Shown here one piece after another: positions 1 to 4,476 of a stretch of 7,539 nt of DNA. The DNA is taken from positions 10,036 to 17,574 of the forward strand of contig PASX01000021.1 of assembly GCA_002713455.1 (NCBI GenBank). Reading direction: 5' to 3'. How positions within the stretch are numbered: position 1 is the stretch's first letter; every line of letters starts with the position of its first letter. The translations under genes and the position numbers were made by a program. The DNA is from Fidelibacterota bacterium (GTDB lineage Bacteria > Fidelibacterota > Marinisomatia > Marinisomatales > TCS55). The notes beneath the pieces were generated by a model. The model had not been told where the DNA came from and made no database searches. It worked only from the letters and a program-made list of their open reading frames with translations.

Positions 1-740
1 TGTTCTTTTGTTTTTTGTATATTTTTTTCAATAACTGAATTGCAACACTGAAGATTACAAAGGTAGAAGACTAGCAATTCTATATCTCTACGTTTAATAA
101 TTTCATTTAAACTACCCAACTTAGCATGCGAACCAGTATTAAAAACATTATACCCTTTATGTCTTAATAATACTTCAGACATTACAACACCAATATCAGG
201 AAGATTATCTTCAAAATTAATGCATAAAGCATTTTTCCCATTGTATGAGCCGTTAGGTTTGTCTCTGTTAAGCGAATCGATTGAACGAGTAATTATATTT
301 CTTGATAAATAGGCGTCTGCATGTGAGATCGCATTAGATTGAAGTTGATTCTCAACAATATGTCCTGACACATCGACTACGAAATCTAAAATGTCAATAA
401 TCGGCACACCATTCATGTATAATCCGTTAATAATTATGTTAACTGATAATTCGTCTGCGTCTAAACTTGCCTGTGCGAGATTTTCTGCTAATTCTTTATA
501 ATCGCGGTCATTAATTAGACCGTATAAAAACTTTTGTTCTTTGTTATTTAACGCAAAATTTTCAGCTTTACTAGAATCAGCATGTGCTTTAAAATATTCG
601 CGGACATGCTGCATAGTAAACTTGCGATGACCTCCAGCTGTTTTTTCACAACTTATTTTTCCAGTATCTGTCCAACGTTTTAGAGTTGAAATATTAATCC
701 CAAGAATACTGGAAACGTCTTTTGAAGATAGGTATTTCAT
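1..740 (-). CDS. MerR-type HTH regulator with cobalamin-domain-like C-terminus (LitR/CarH-like), 3' end outside window
   Basis: The 246 visible residues begin at ATG 738-740 and run off the left edge. Residues 1-50 form a MerR/excisionase-type winged HTH: SSKDVSSILGI, then STLKRW, then the wing signature AGGHRKF at about 35-41. Residues about 70-160 are helical and align with the B12-binding cap domain of CarH/LitR. Residues about 170-240 look like a Rossmann-type B12-binding domain (CINFEDNLPDIG, then GYNVFNTG). Family knowledge: LitR/CarH proteins are adenosylcobalamin-dependent photoreceptor repressors of carotenoid, photolyase and related genes. Here the cap motif W-x9-EH reads V129-x9-S139-H140, and the DxHxxG cobalt-ligand motif reads NLPDIG (179-184) with proline in place of the histidine. 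Standard base-off/His-on B12 binding is therefore doubtful. No Shine-Dalgarno is visible. The gene lies 64 nt downstream of the rhodopsin operon on the same strand, with its own putative operator. Control of the rhodopsin operon is inferred. Confidence 0.85.
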   Translation of the reverse strand, partial: MKYLSSKDVSSILGINISTLKRWTDTGKISCEKTAGGHRKFTMQHVREYFKAHADSSKAENFALNNKEQKFLYGLINDRDYKELAENLAQASLDADELSVNIIINGLYMNGVPIIDILDFVVDVSGHIVENQLQSNAISHADAYLSRNIITRSIDSLNRDKPNGSYNGKNALCINFEDNLPDIGVVMSEVLLRHKGYNVFNTGSHAKLGSLNEIIKRRDIELLVFYLCNLQCCNSVIEKNIQKTKE

Positions 741-769
741 ATTAATAATTTAGAAATATAATTTAATAA

Positions 770-797
770 ATCATAATCTATTATGAGCGTTATGAGC
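770..797 (-). promoter_or_regulatory. Putative promoter/operator of the regulator gene (14-bp motif shared with the rhodopsin operon)
   Basis: Positions 784-797 read TGAGCGTTATGAGC on the plus strand (GCTCATAACGCTCA in the direction of transcription). Read from 781 it is a 9-bp tandem direct repeat, TTATGAGCG then TTATGAGCT. The identical 14-mer occurs at 3925-3938 upstream of the rhodopsin operon. In the sense of transcription, TATGAT (770-775) follows 8 nt downstream and could be a -10 element. The operator would then cover the -35 position, as CarH operators do. It lies 43 nt from the ATG of the regulator, suggesting autoregulation. The shared motif and spacing are seen; the promoter assignment is inferred. 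Confidence 0.55.
771..786. repeat. Short inverted repeat beside the operator
   Basis: TCATAAT (771-777) and ATTATGA (780-786) are a perfect 7-bp dyad around a 2-nt centre. The right arm merges with the first TTATGAG half-site of the direct repeat, so the site holds three TTATGA-like half-sites, one inverted and two direct. It could extend the regulator's binding site. A 2-nt loop and AT-only arms make it a poor transcription terminator. Confidence 0.35.
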
Positions 798-804
798 TAT
801 TTCT

Positions 805-1278
805 TTAATATATTCTCTCTCCTGTAGTGATATTTTGTTCATACCAATTTCCATCCTTGTCTAGCCATATATATCCAGCGATAGGGTCAACATGCCATTT
901 AAACTTTTTATAGAAAGCATAATTTTTCCGTATGAGATTTGACCTGTGAGATAAATGAAATTTTTTGTTACCCAACCAATTTGGATATAAAATTTCTACG
1001 TCATTTAATTTATATAGTGACATATTATTTTTGTAGCCTCTTTTAATCCATTCATTAACAATAATATTATGATATAATTTTAAAGCTGAAACATATTTTC
1101 TCCACATTATAATACATGGATGATTGATCCATCCTTTATATGGTAATCCATCTTTTCTAGGATTACCTTCAATTATATTAATAATCTGTAATGCTTCAAC
1201 ACGCTGTTTACCTAATCTTTGAAAATCTAAAGTTTCGGCAGATTTTTTGAATGATTTGTAAGGTAAAAATATTTGCAT
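805..1278 (-). CDS. MSMEG_6728 / pyrimidine dimer DNA glycosylase-like family protein
   Basis: This 157-aa protein resembles a small family annotated as MSMEG_6728-type or pyrimidine-dimer DNA glycosylase-like (T4 endonuclease V-related, PF03013). Visible hallmarks are the N-terminus MQIFLPYKSF, then RLGKQRVEALQI (21-32), GWINHP (49-54), MWRKY (58-62), NEWIKRGYK (75-83), PNWLG (99-103) and FHLSHRSNLIRK (107-118). The open frame extends 18 codons upstream to 1332, overlapping the SDR gene. ATG 1276-1278 is chosen because it gives the N-terminus usual for the family and leaves a 19-nt gap. T4 endonuclease V uses Thr2 as nucleophile after Met removal, whereas here residue 2 is Gln, so glycosylase activity is not assured. 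As last gene of the rhodopsin operon, a UV-damage role would fit a light-responsive regulon, but this is inference. Confidence 0.8.
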   Translation of the reverse strand: MQIFLPYKSFKKSAETLDFQRLGKQRVEALQIINIIEGNPRKDGLPYKGWINHPCIIMWRKYVSALKLYHNIIVNEWIKRGYKNNMSLYKLNDVEILYPNWLGNKKFHLSHRSNLIRKNYAFYKKFKWHVDPIAGYIWLDKDGNWYEQNITTGERIY

Positions 1279-1297
1279 TTTTCTTATTTCAATTATT

Positions 1298-2014
1298 CTA
1301 AGTTTGTTTTGTAGAAGAAAGACCACCATCAACTCGAAATGTTTGACCTGTTATCCAGTTATTATTTGGATTGATTAAAAATTCAATCATATTTGAAATA
1401 TCTTTTGGCTTACCAATTCTATTTAAGATATGCATTTTTTTGCTTATTTCTAAAGCTGCAGGATTTCCTGTAATTTTTTTTGTCAAAGGAGTATCAACTA
1501 AACCAGGCGCTATTGCATTAAAACGTAATGATTTCCTTGAGTAGCTAACAGATGCTGATCGCACCATAGCCTCAATTCCTGCTTTTGCACTAACAATTAA
1601 TTCGTGATTTGAAAGACCTAAATTTGTTACCGCTGTTGACATTAGCACTATTGAACTATCTGTTAAAAACTTTCCAGAAGCACGTACAATTGCAAATGCG
1701 GATTTTAAATTGATTTCTATTGTTGAATTAAATTCATCTTCTGTAACTAAATGGGCAGGTTTTAGAATAACAGATCCTGGAAGACTAACAATGCCATCTA
1801 TTTTTTCAAACTCAGACTTTCCTAATTCAATTAATGACGCTACAGAGTCAAAAGATCTAGCATCAACTGGTGCAGAAATAGTATTTGGCAAGCGATCATT
1901 TGGCTTTTCATTATGATAACCAAGAAGGAGCCTGTTATTTTTCGCTAAATCTGCAACCAGTTGAGTGCCTATTCCCCCGCTAGAACCAACAATTATAAAA
2001 TTATTATTTTTCAT
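1298..2014 (-). CDS. SDR-fold protein lacking the catalytic tyrosine
   Basis: This 238-aa protein has a short-chain dehydrogenase/reductase fold. The nucleotide-binding motif GSSGGIG is at 10-16, the helix-4 Asn at N102 (EINLKSAF), the catalytic Ser at S126 (LMSTAV), Lys at K144 (SAKAG), and the C-terminal family signature at about 166-231 (NAIAPGLVDTPL ... ITGQTFRVDGG). The YxxxK tyrosine position is I140 (IVSAK), so the usual Ser-Tyr-Lys acid/base is absent. Classical oxidoreductase activity is therefore doubtful; cofactor binding may remain. SDR proteins with a similar pattern, in my recollection, occur beside photolyases and MerR regulators in light-induced clusters. The start is ATG 2012-2014, just before the Rossmann strand. 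It overlaps the end of the DUF1737-like gene by 11 nt, implying translational coupling. An in-frame ATG at 2062 would add 16 residues with no family support. Substrate unknown. Confidence 0.85.
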   Translation of the reverse strand: MKNNNFIIVGSSGGIGTQLVADLAKNNRLLLGYHNEKPNDRLPNTISAPVDARSFDSVASLIELGKSEFEKIDGIVSLPGSVILKPAHLVTEDEFNSTIEINLKSAFAIVRASGKFLTDSSIVLMSTAVTNLGLSNHELIVSAKAGIEAMVRSASVSYSRKSLRFNAIAPGLVDTPLTKKITGNPAALEISKKMHILNRIGKPKDISNMIEFLINPNNNWITGQTFRVDGGLSSTKQT

Positions 2015-2183
2015 TTTTGTAAAGAGCCTGAAAAAGCATACTGTTAGAAGCAGATATTCCACCTGCTAAAATCCAACCATCCTTAATAAGCGAATGTATT
2101 GTAGTGGTTAATATTTCAGCATCAGCTGAAAAAGCTGATATTAAACAGTATGTTTTCGTTTTATTAATATTCACTGAAGACAT
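2004..2183 (-). CDS. DUF1737-like small protein
   Basis: This 59-aa frame runs from ATG 2181-2183 to TAA 2004-2006. Its core reads YCLISAFSADAEILTTTI, then HSLIKDGWILAGGISASN, then FQALYK. This matches the shape of DUF1737 (PF08410): an initial Y-x-L/V-V strand, a helix with V-x-x-L-I, G-W-x-x-x-G-G, and a final Y/F-x-Q-A-(M/L) strand. Function is unknown. It starts 7 nt after the stop of the VOC gene and ends inside the SDR gene (ATGAAAAATAA overlap, 11 nt), so it is almost certainly translated with both. Assignment rests on motif shape recalled from the family and no profile search was run. Confidence 0.78.
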   Translation of the reverse strand: MSSVNINKTKTYCLISAFSADAEILTTTIHSLIKDGWILAGGISASNSMLFQALYKNEK

Positions 2184-2190
2184 TTTGTAC

Positions 2191-2505
2191 CTATGATTTT
2201 CTATCTATTAATTCAATATAATTTGAATCTGGGTCTTGGATATAAAGATATCCAATTCCATCTCTGTGAAATTGGATATCTTTATTTTTGTTTATTTTTT
2301 TATCAACGATAGCAAAGTGATTCGGATGTTCATCTTTGGTTACTAAAGCTAAGTTTATATTTGAGAACGAAAGTAACGCCCAACTACTGTCCTGATATTT
2401 TACTTTGCAATTAAAATGTAGACAATAGTACCCCACTGCTTTAGAAATATTATCTACAACAATGGCTAGATGATCAATAAACGATAAAGGTTTTTTATGA
2501 TCCAT
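2191..2505 (-). CDS. VOC (glyoxalase/bleomycin-resistance fold) family protein
   Basis: This 104-aa, single-domain protein belongs to the vicinal oxygen chelate superfamily. The first module begins FIDHLAIVVDNISKAVGYY with H12 at the usual metal-ligand position. The second module contains HPNHFAIV (H63 candidate ligand), and the protein ends with the signature DPDSNYIELID with E98 as the last ligand. Members act as glyoxalases, dioxygenases, epimerases or drug-binding proteins, and the sequence alone does not tell which. It is slightly short for the family and has no signal peptide, so it is probably a cytoplasmic dimer. It starts 4 nt after the rhodopsin stop without a clear Shine-Dalgarno, so translation probably depends on the upstream gene. 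A role in detoxifying reactive carbonyls or retinoid products is only a guess from position. Confidence 0.85.
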   Translation of the reverse strand: MDHKKPLSFIDHLAIVVDNISKAVGYYCLHFNCKVKYQDSSWALLSFSNINLALVTKDEHPNHFAIVDKKINKNKDIQFHRDGIGYLYIQDPDSNYIELIDRKS

Positions 2506-2509
2506 ATGA

Positions 2510-3220
2510 CTATTTTTTGGCGACAGACCAGATTACCATTCCAAAACCAATTTTGTTTACAGCATCACCAATATTATAAATTATTTCTCTGAAGTCTGCT
2601 GATACAAATCCACTCAAGGCACCATACCATTGACCGTCTGCTGTACCAATAAGGTATCCTAATGGATATATACCCCATCCGATTACAACAAACTTTAATA
2701 ATAATGAGTTTGCATTTACTATTTTCTTTCCTGCTTTGGCAGCTGCTTGTGCTATATCCCCGCGATATATTTCATTAACAATATAGAAATAAGCCAGTCC
2801 GCTTAATAAACCCCAGAAAGCGGGACCAATATTGCCAACTGGAAAAAGCCCTGCCTCACCAAAGTAGCCTGTTATTAACATAATTATTGAAGCTGTAACC
2901 ATCTTTTTTAAACCTACTTTTGTAAGTAAGTAGAATTCAACACACATCAACGGAACTGTTAATATCCAATCTATGTATCGAAATTCTGTTGGACTCATCC
3001 CAGTTTCTATCCAAACATCCCTCATATAGTAATAGTGAACAGCAGCAATTCCGGTTATTAAGCCTGATACTGTTAATGATAATTTCCACTTTTCACTAAC
3101 TGCCCCTCTTTCAATAAAAAAGAATACTGTAGCTGCAAGCATAGCTATGCTTGTTAAGAAAAATGTAAAACCAATGGTATCGCCAACCTTTAGATCAGCG
3201 GCAAGAAATATATAATTCAT
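2510..3220 (-). CDS. Proteorhodopsin, green-tuned light-driven proton pump
   Basis: This is a 236-aa seven-helix type-1 rhodopsin. Helix C carries RYIDWILTVPLMCVEFYLL, with D84 (proton acceptor), T88 and E95 (donor): the DTE pattern of outward proton pumps. M92 is at the spectral-tuning position (105 in the SAR86 protein), predicting green absorption. H62 in AVHYYYMR matches the His that pairs with the acceptor Asp. Helix G carries D219 and Schiff-base lysine K223 (GDAVNKIGFG). G137 (FWGLLSG) corresponds to the glycine that leaves a side window for a carotenoid antenna in xanthorhodopsin; Phe is typical in SAR86-type pumps. The N-terminus is short and like flavobacterial proteorhodopsins. The start ATG overlaps the stop of the 70-aa gene (TAATG), so translation is coupled. 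Acts in the inner membrane with retinal derived from carotenoids; part of the crt pathway is at the right edge. Confidence 0.97.
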   Translation of the reverse strand: MNYIFLAADLKVGDTIGFTFFLTSIAMLAATVFFFIERGAVSEKWKLSLTVSGLITGIAAVHYYYMRDVWIETGMSPTEFRYIDWILTVPLMCVEFYLLTKVGLKKMVTASIIMLITGYFGEAGLFPVGNIGPAFWGLLSGLAYFYIVNEIYRGDIAQAAAKAGKKIVNANSLLLKFVVIGWGIYPLGYLIGTADGQWYGALSGFVSADFREIIYNIGDAVNKIGFGMVIWSVAKK

Positions 3221-3432
3221 TAGCTTTCTACTCCTTTCATATTATTGAGTTCATTAAACTGAACTCTTATTCCTAGAGAACCAAATGTTGGTGCCCATAG
3301 TCCGATAAAGATACCTACCTCCCGAGCTTGCTGATCACTTTCATAGCCAAAAATTGCTGTTCCAAAAACAAACGCAGCTACGGCAAATAAAATTGAAAAT
3401 ATCATTAGTAGGTACCAACTATTTGAACTCAT
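3220..3432 (-). CDS. Small two-helix membrane protein upstream of and coupled to proteorhodopsin
   Basis: This 70-aa protein has hydrophobic segments at about 6-30 (WYLLMIFSILFAVAAFVFG) and 38-56 (VGIFIGLWAPTFGSLGIRV), joined by a short charged loop (YESDQQARE). The GLWAPT motif near the start of the second helix is reminiscent of small uncharacterised membrane proteins that carry a G-x-W-A-P-T element. I cannot assign a function. A strong Shine-Dalgarno (3440-3447) lies 7 nt before the ATG, so it may be made at high level. Its stop overlaps the rhodopsin start by one base, the tightest arrangement for stoichiometric expression. A role as rhodopsin partner, assembly factor or lipid/retinal-handling protein is possible but inferred only from coupling. 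Confidence 0.85.
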   Translation of the reverse strand: MSSNSWYLLMIFSILFAVAAFVFGTAIFGYESDQQAREVGIFIGLWAPTFGSLGIRVQFNELNNMKGVES

Positions 3433-3439
3433 TTTGTTT

Positions 3440-3447
3440 CCTTCCTT
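3440..3447 (-). promoter_or_regulatory. Strong ribosome binding site for the 70-aa protein and rhodopsin
   Basis: AAGGAAGG in the sense strand, spaced 7 nt (AAACAAA) from ATG 3430-3432. It is the best Shine-Dalgarno in the rhodopsin operon and sits directly after the stop of the 43-aa gene. Rhodopsin itself has no separate site, so this element probably drives translation of both the 70-aa protein and the pump through the TAATG junction. Confidence 0.7.
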
Positions 3448-3579
3448 TTATCCATTTTGTAATTGATAAACGATCATTATTAATACTAATACTGTAAAAA
3501 ATAATGTTATAAAGACTCCAATTGTTTTATCTAGCAAACCAATAATTGAAGAAGAGAATCTATTTAATAACTTTACCAT
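3448..3579 (-). CDS. 43-aa single-helix membrane peptide
   Basis: ATG 3577-3579 to TAA 3448-3450. An amphipathic, basic N-terminus (MVKLLNRFSSSIIGLLDKT) is followed by a hydrophobic stretch at about 20-38 (IGVFITLFFTVLVLIMIVY) and a short polar tail (QLQNG). The start codon lies inside the stop region of the 35-aa gene (ATGGTAA, 7-nt overlap), and the stop directly precedes the Shine-Dalgarno of the 70-aa gene. Overlapping junctions on one side, membrane-protein composition and tight packing argue that it is real despite its size. No family recognised and function unknown. Confidence 0.68.
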   Translation of the reverse strand: MVKLLNRFSSSIIGLLDKTIGVFITLFFTVLVLIMIVYQLQNG

Positions 3580-3680
3580 TGCATCAACTTCAAAAAGAGA
3601 GCAATAATTAGGACAACAAGAAAAAATTTTGTGTCTAATACAAAAGTCACTAACATTTCTGAAAAGTTTTTATTCTTCAT
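3573..3680 (-). CDS. 35-aa single-helix membrane peptide
   Basis: ATG 3678-3680 to TAA 3573-3575. The sequence begins MKNKNFSEMLVTFVLDTK and continues with a hydrophobic segment at about 19-31 (FFLVVLIIALFLK), ending LMQW. Its start overlaps the end of the 71-aa gene by 11 nt (ATGAAGAATAA) and its end overlaps the start of the 43-aa gene by 7 nt. Being locked into overlaps on both sides is the main support that it is translated. The pattern of a polar amphipathic helix followed by one membrane segment resembles small accessory subunits of membrane complexes, but no specific family is recognised. Confidence 0.65.
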   Translation of the reverse strand: MKNKNFSEMLVTFVLDTKFFLVVLIIALFLKLMQW

Positions 3681-3885
3681 GCTTCTCTAAAATTTCCTTA
3701 AGTCTCCAGGTAGTTACCAGAAATACTCCTACTAAAAGAGCCCCCAGAAAAAATCCTAAAAAAGCTTGGCTGTATTTTGAAACATATGGTTGAAAAATCA
3801 CTGTAAATAAAAAACTAAGAAATAGTGTTATAAAAATACTAGATCCAATACGATCGATTAGCGACTTTTCAATTTTGTCTATCAT
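3670..3885 (-). CDS. 71-aa two-helix membrane protein, first gene of the rhodopsin operon
   Basis: Two membrane segments are visible: about 15-32 (SSIFITLFLSFLFTVIFQ) and 40-59 (QAFLGFFLGALLVGVFLVTT). They are flanked by a charged N-terminus (MIDKIEKSLIDRIG) and a charged C-terminal helix (WRLKEILEKHEE). GGAAAGG at 3893-3899, 7 nt before the ATG, is a fair Shine-Dalgarno. It is the first open frame after the putative promoter/operator and overlaps the 35-aa gene by 11 nt. No known family is recognised. Together with the next three genes it makes a set of four tiny membrane proteins in front of rhodopsin. Confidence 0.8.
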   Translation of the reverse strand: MIDKIEKSLIDRIGSSIFITLFLSFLFTVIFQPYVSKYSQAFLGFFLGALLVGVFLVTTWRLKEILEKHEE

Positions 3886-3909
3886 AAAAATACCTTTCCA
3901 TTAACAAAT

Positions 3910-3938
3910 ATTATAAATATTAATTGAGCGTTATGAGC
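3910..3938 (-). promoter_or_regulatory. Putative promoter/operator of the rhodopsin operon (14-bp motif shared with the regulator gene)
   Basis: Positions 3925-3938 read TGAGCGTTATGAGC on the plus strand, identical over 14 bases to 784-797. The two half-sites, TTGAGCG and TTATGAGCG, are 9 bp apart and directly repeated. In the sense of transcription TATAAT (3910-3915) follows 9 nt downstream, almost the same geometry as in front of the regulator gene, placing the operator at the -35 region. The ATG of the 71-aa gene is 39 nt from the motif. Binding of the nearby MerR/CarH-like protein is inferred. Whether it represses or activates cannot be read from the sequence. Confidence 0.6.
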
Positions 3939-3941
3939 GAT

Positions 3942-3968
3942 ATTATATACAATAATTTTTTATTGCAA
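3942..3968 (-). promoter_or_regulatory. Alternative sigma-70-like promoter upstream of the operator
   Basis: In the sense strand TTGCAA (3963-3968) is followed after 15 nt by a perfect TATAAT (3942-3947). The spacer is shorter than the usual 17. If this is the true promoter, the direct-repeat motif would lie at or just after the transcription start and act as a repressor block. It competes with the model in which TATAAT at 3910-3915 is the -10. The region is so AT-rich that TATAAT matches are expected by chance. Confidence 0.3.
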
Positions 3969-4105
3969 GAAAAATATATTTTTTTTAAAATTTAGTAGAT
4001 AATTGGTGGCTATTATCGAAACTTATTGCATAAAGTCAGCGCATCAATATCAAATCTTTTTTATTTTTTAAATAATTAAAGAGGGTTTTTAACAAAAATA
4101 ATTTT

Positions 4106-4111
4106 AAGGAG
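4106..4111 (+). promoter_or_regulatory. Strong Shine-Dalgarno of the DoxX-like gene
   Basis: AAGGAG, spaced 6 nt (TTTATA) from ATG 4118-4120. It fixes the start of the gene. The rest of the divergent 232-bp gap between the rhodopsin operon and this gene shows no RNA gene. A weak promoter candidate for this gene is TTGCAT (4026-4031) with TATCAA 16 nt later. Confidence 0.75.
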
Positions 4112-4117
4112 TTTATA

Positions 4118-4459
4118 ATGAACCTATATCTGGAAGTACTAATCGAAATACTTAAAATAATTGTTCTAGTGTCTATACTTTTTGTTTGGGTAGTTAGATA
4201 CAACAATATTCAAAAAGAATTTGAACAGTTTAATTTACCTAACTGGCTTAGAGATATTGTCGGAATATTAAAAATTTCTTTTGCGGTAATGTTACATTCA
4301 GATATAAGCACAATAGTTCTAATTGGCTCTGGAGGTATTTCACTATTGATGATTGGAGCAATTTTTACACATTTTCGCGTAAAAAATAAACTTCATAAAA
4401 TGTTTCCAGCTTTAACATTATTTTCAATAAACATGATTATATTTTTATATACTCTATGA
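4118..4459 (+). CDS. DoxX-like small four-helix membrane protein
   Basis: This 113-aa integral membrane protein has four hydrophobic segments, at about 8-26, 48-60, 65-84 and 98-112. The stretch YNNIQKEFEQFNLPNWLRDIVG followed by a helix beginning ILKISFAVML resembles the DoxX-like (DoxX_2) family, where an F-x-x-x-x-LP-x-W loop joins helices 1 and 2. VLIGSGGISLLMIGAIFTHFRVKN and a final helix match the second half of that family. Biochemical role unknown. It is the only plus-strand gene and is divergent from the rhodopsin operon, so it may share its regulatory gap. Its end is 17 nt from the convergent end of the DUF5916 gene, with no clear terminator between them. Confidence 0.75.
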   Translation: MNLYLEVLIEILKIIVLVSILFVWVVRYNNIQKEFEQFNLPNWLRDIVGILKISFAVMLHSDISTIVLIGSGGISLLMIGAIFTHFRVKNKLHKMFPALTLFSINMIIFLYTL

Positions 4460-4476
4460 TTTAATTGATTGATAAA

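Noticed and set aside
244..254. TATGAGCCGTT, resembling one operator half-site, inside the regulator gene
   Set aside because: Only one half-site with no second repeat at 9 bp and no promoter near it; likely coding coincidence.
741..804. Rho-independent terminator at the end of the rhodopsin operon
   Set aside because: The only dyad has a 2-nt loop and AT-rich arms, and fits an operator half-site better; read-through into the regulator cannot be excluded.
1279..1332. Upstream start extending the glycosylase-like protein by 18 residues
   Set aside because: It would overlap the SDR gene by 35 nt, and the homologous N-terminus begins at the internal Met (MQIFLPY).
1710..1916. 68-aa open frame on the plus strand
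   Set aside because: It lies wholly opposite the SDR gene, whose motifs are clear; no family features, no Shine-Dalgarno.
2015..2062. Upstream start extending the SDR protein by 16 residues
   Set aside because: The extra residues lie inside the DUF1737-like gene in another frame and precede the normal SDR N-terminus.
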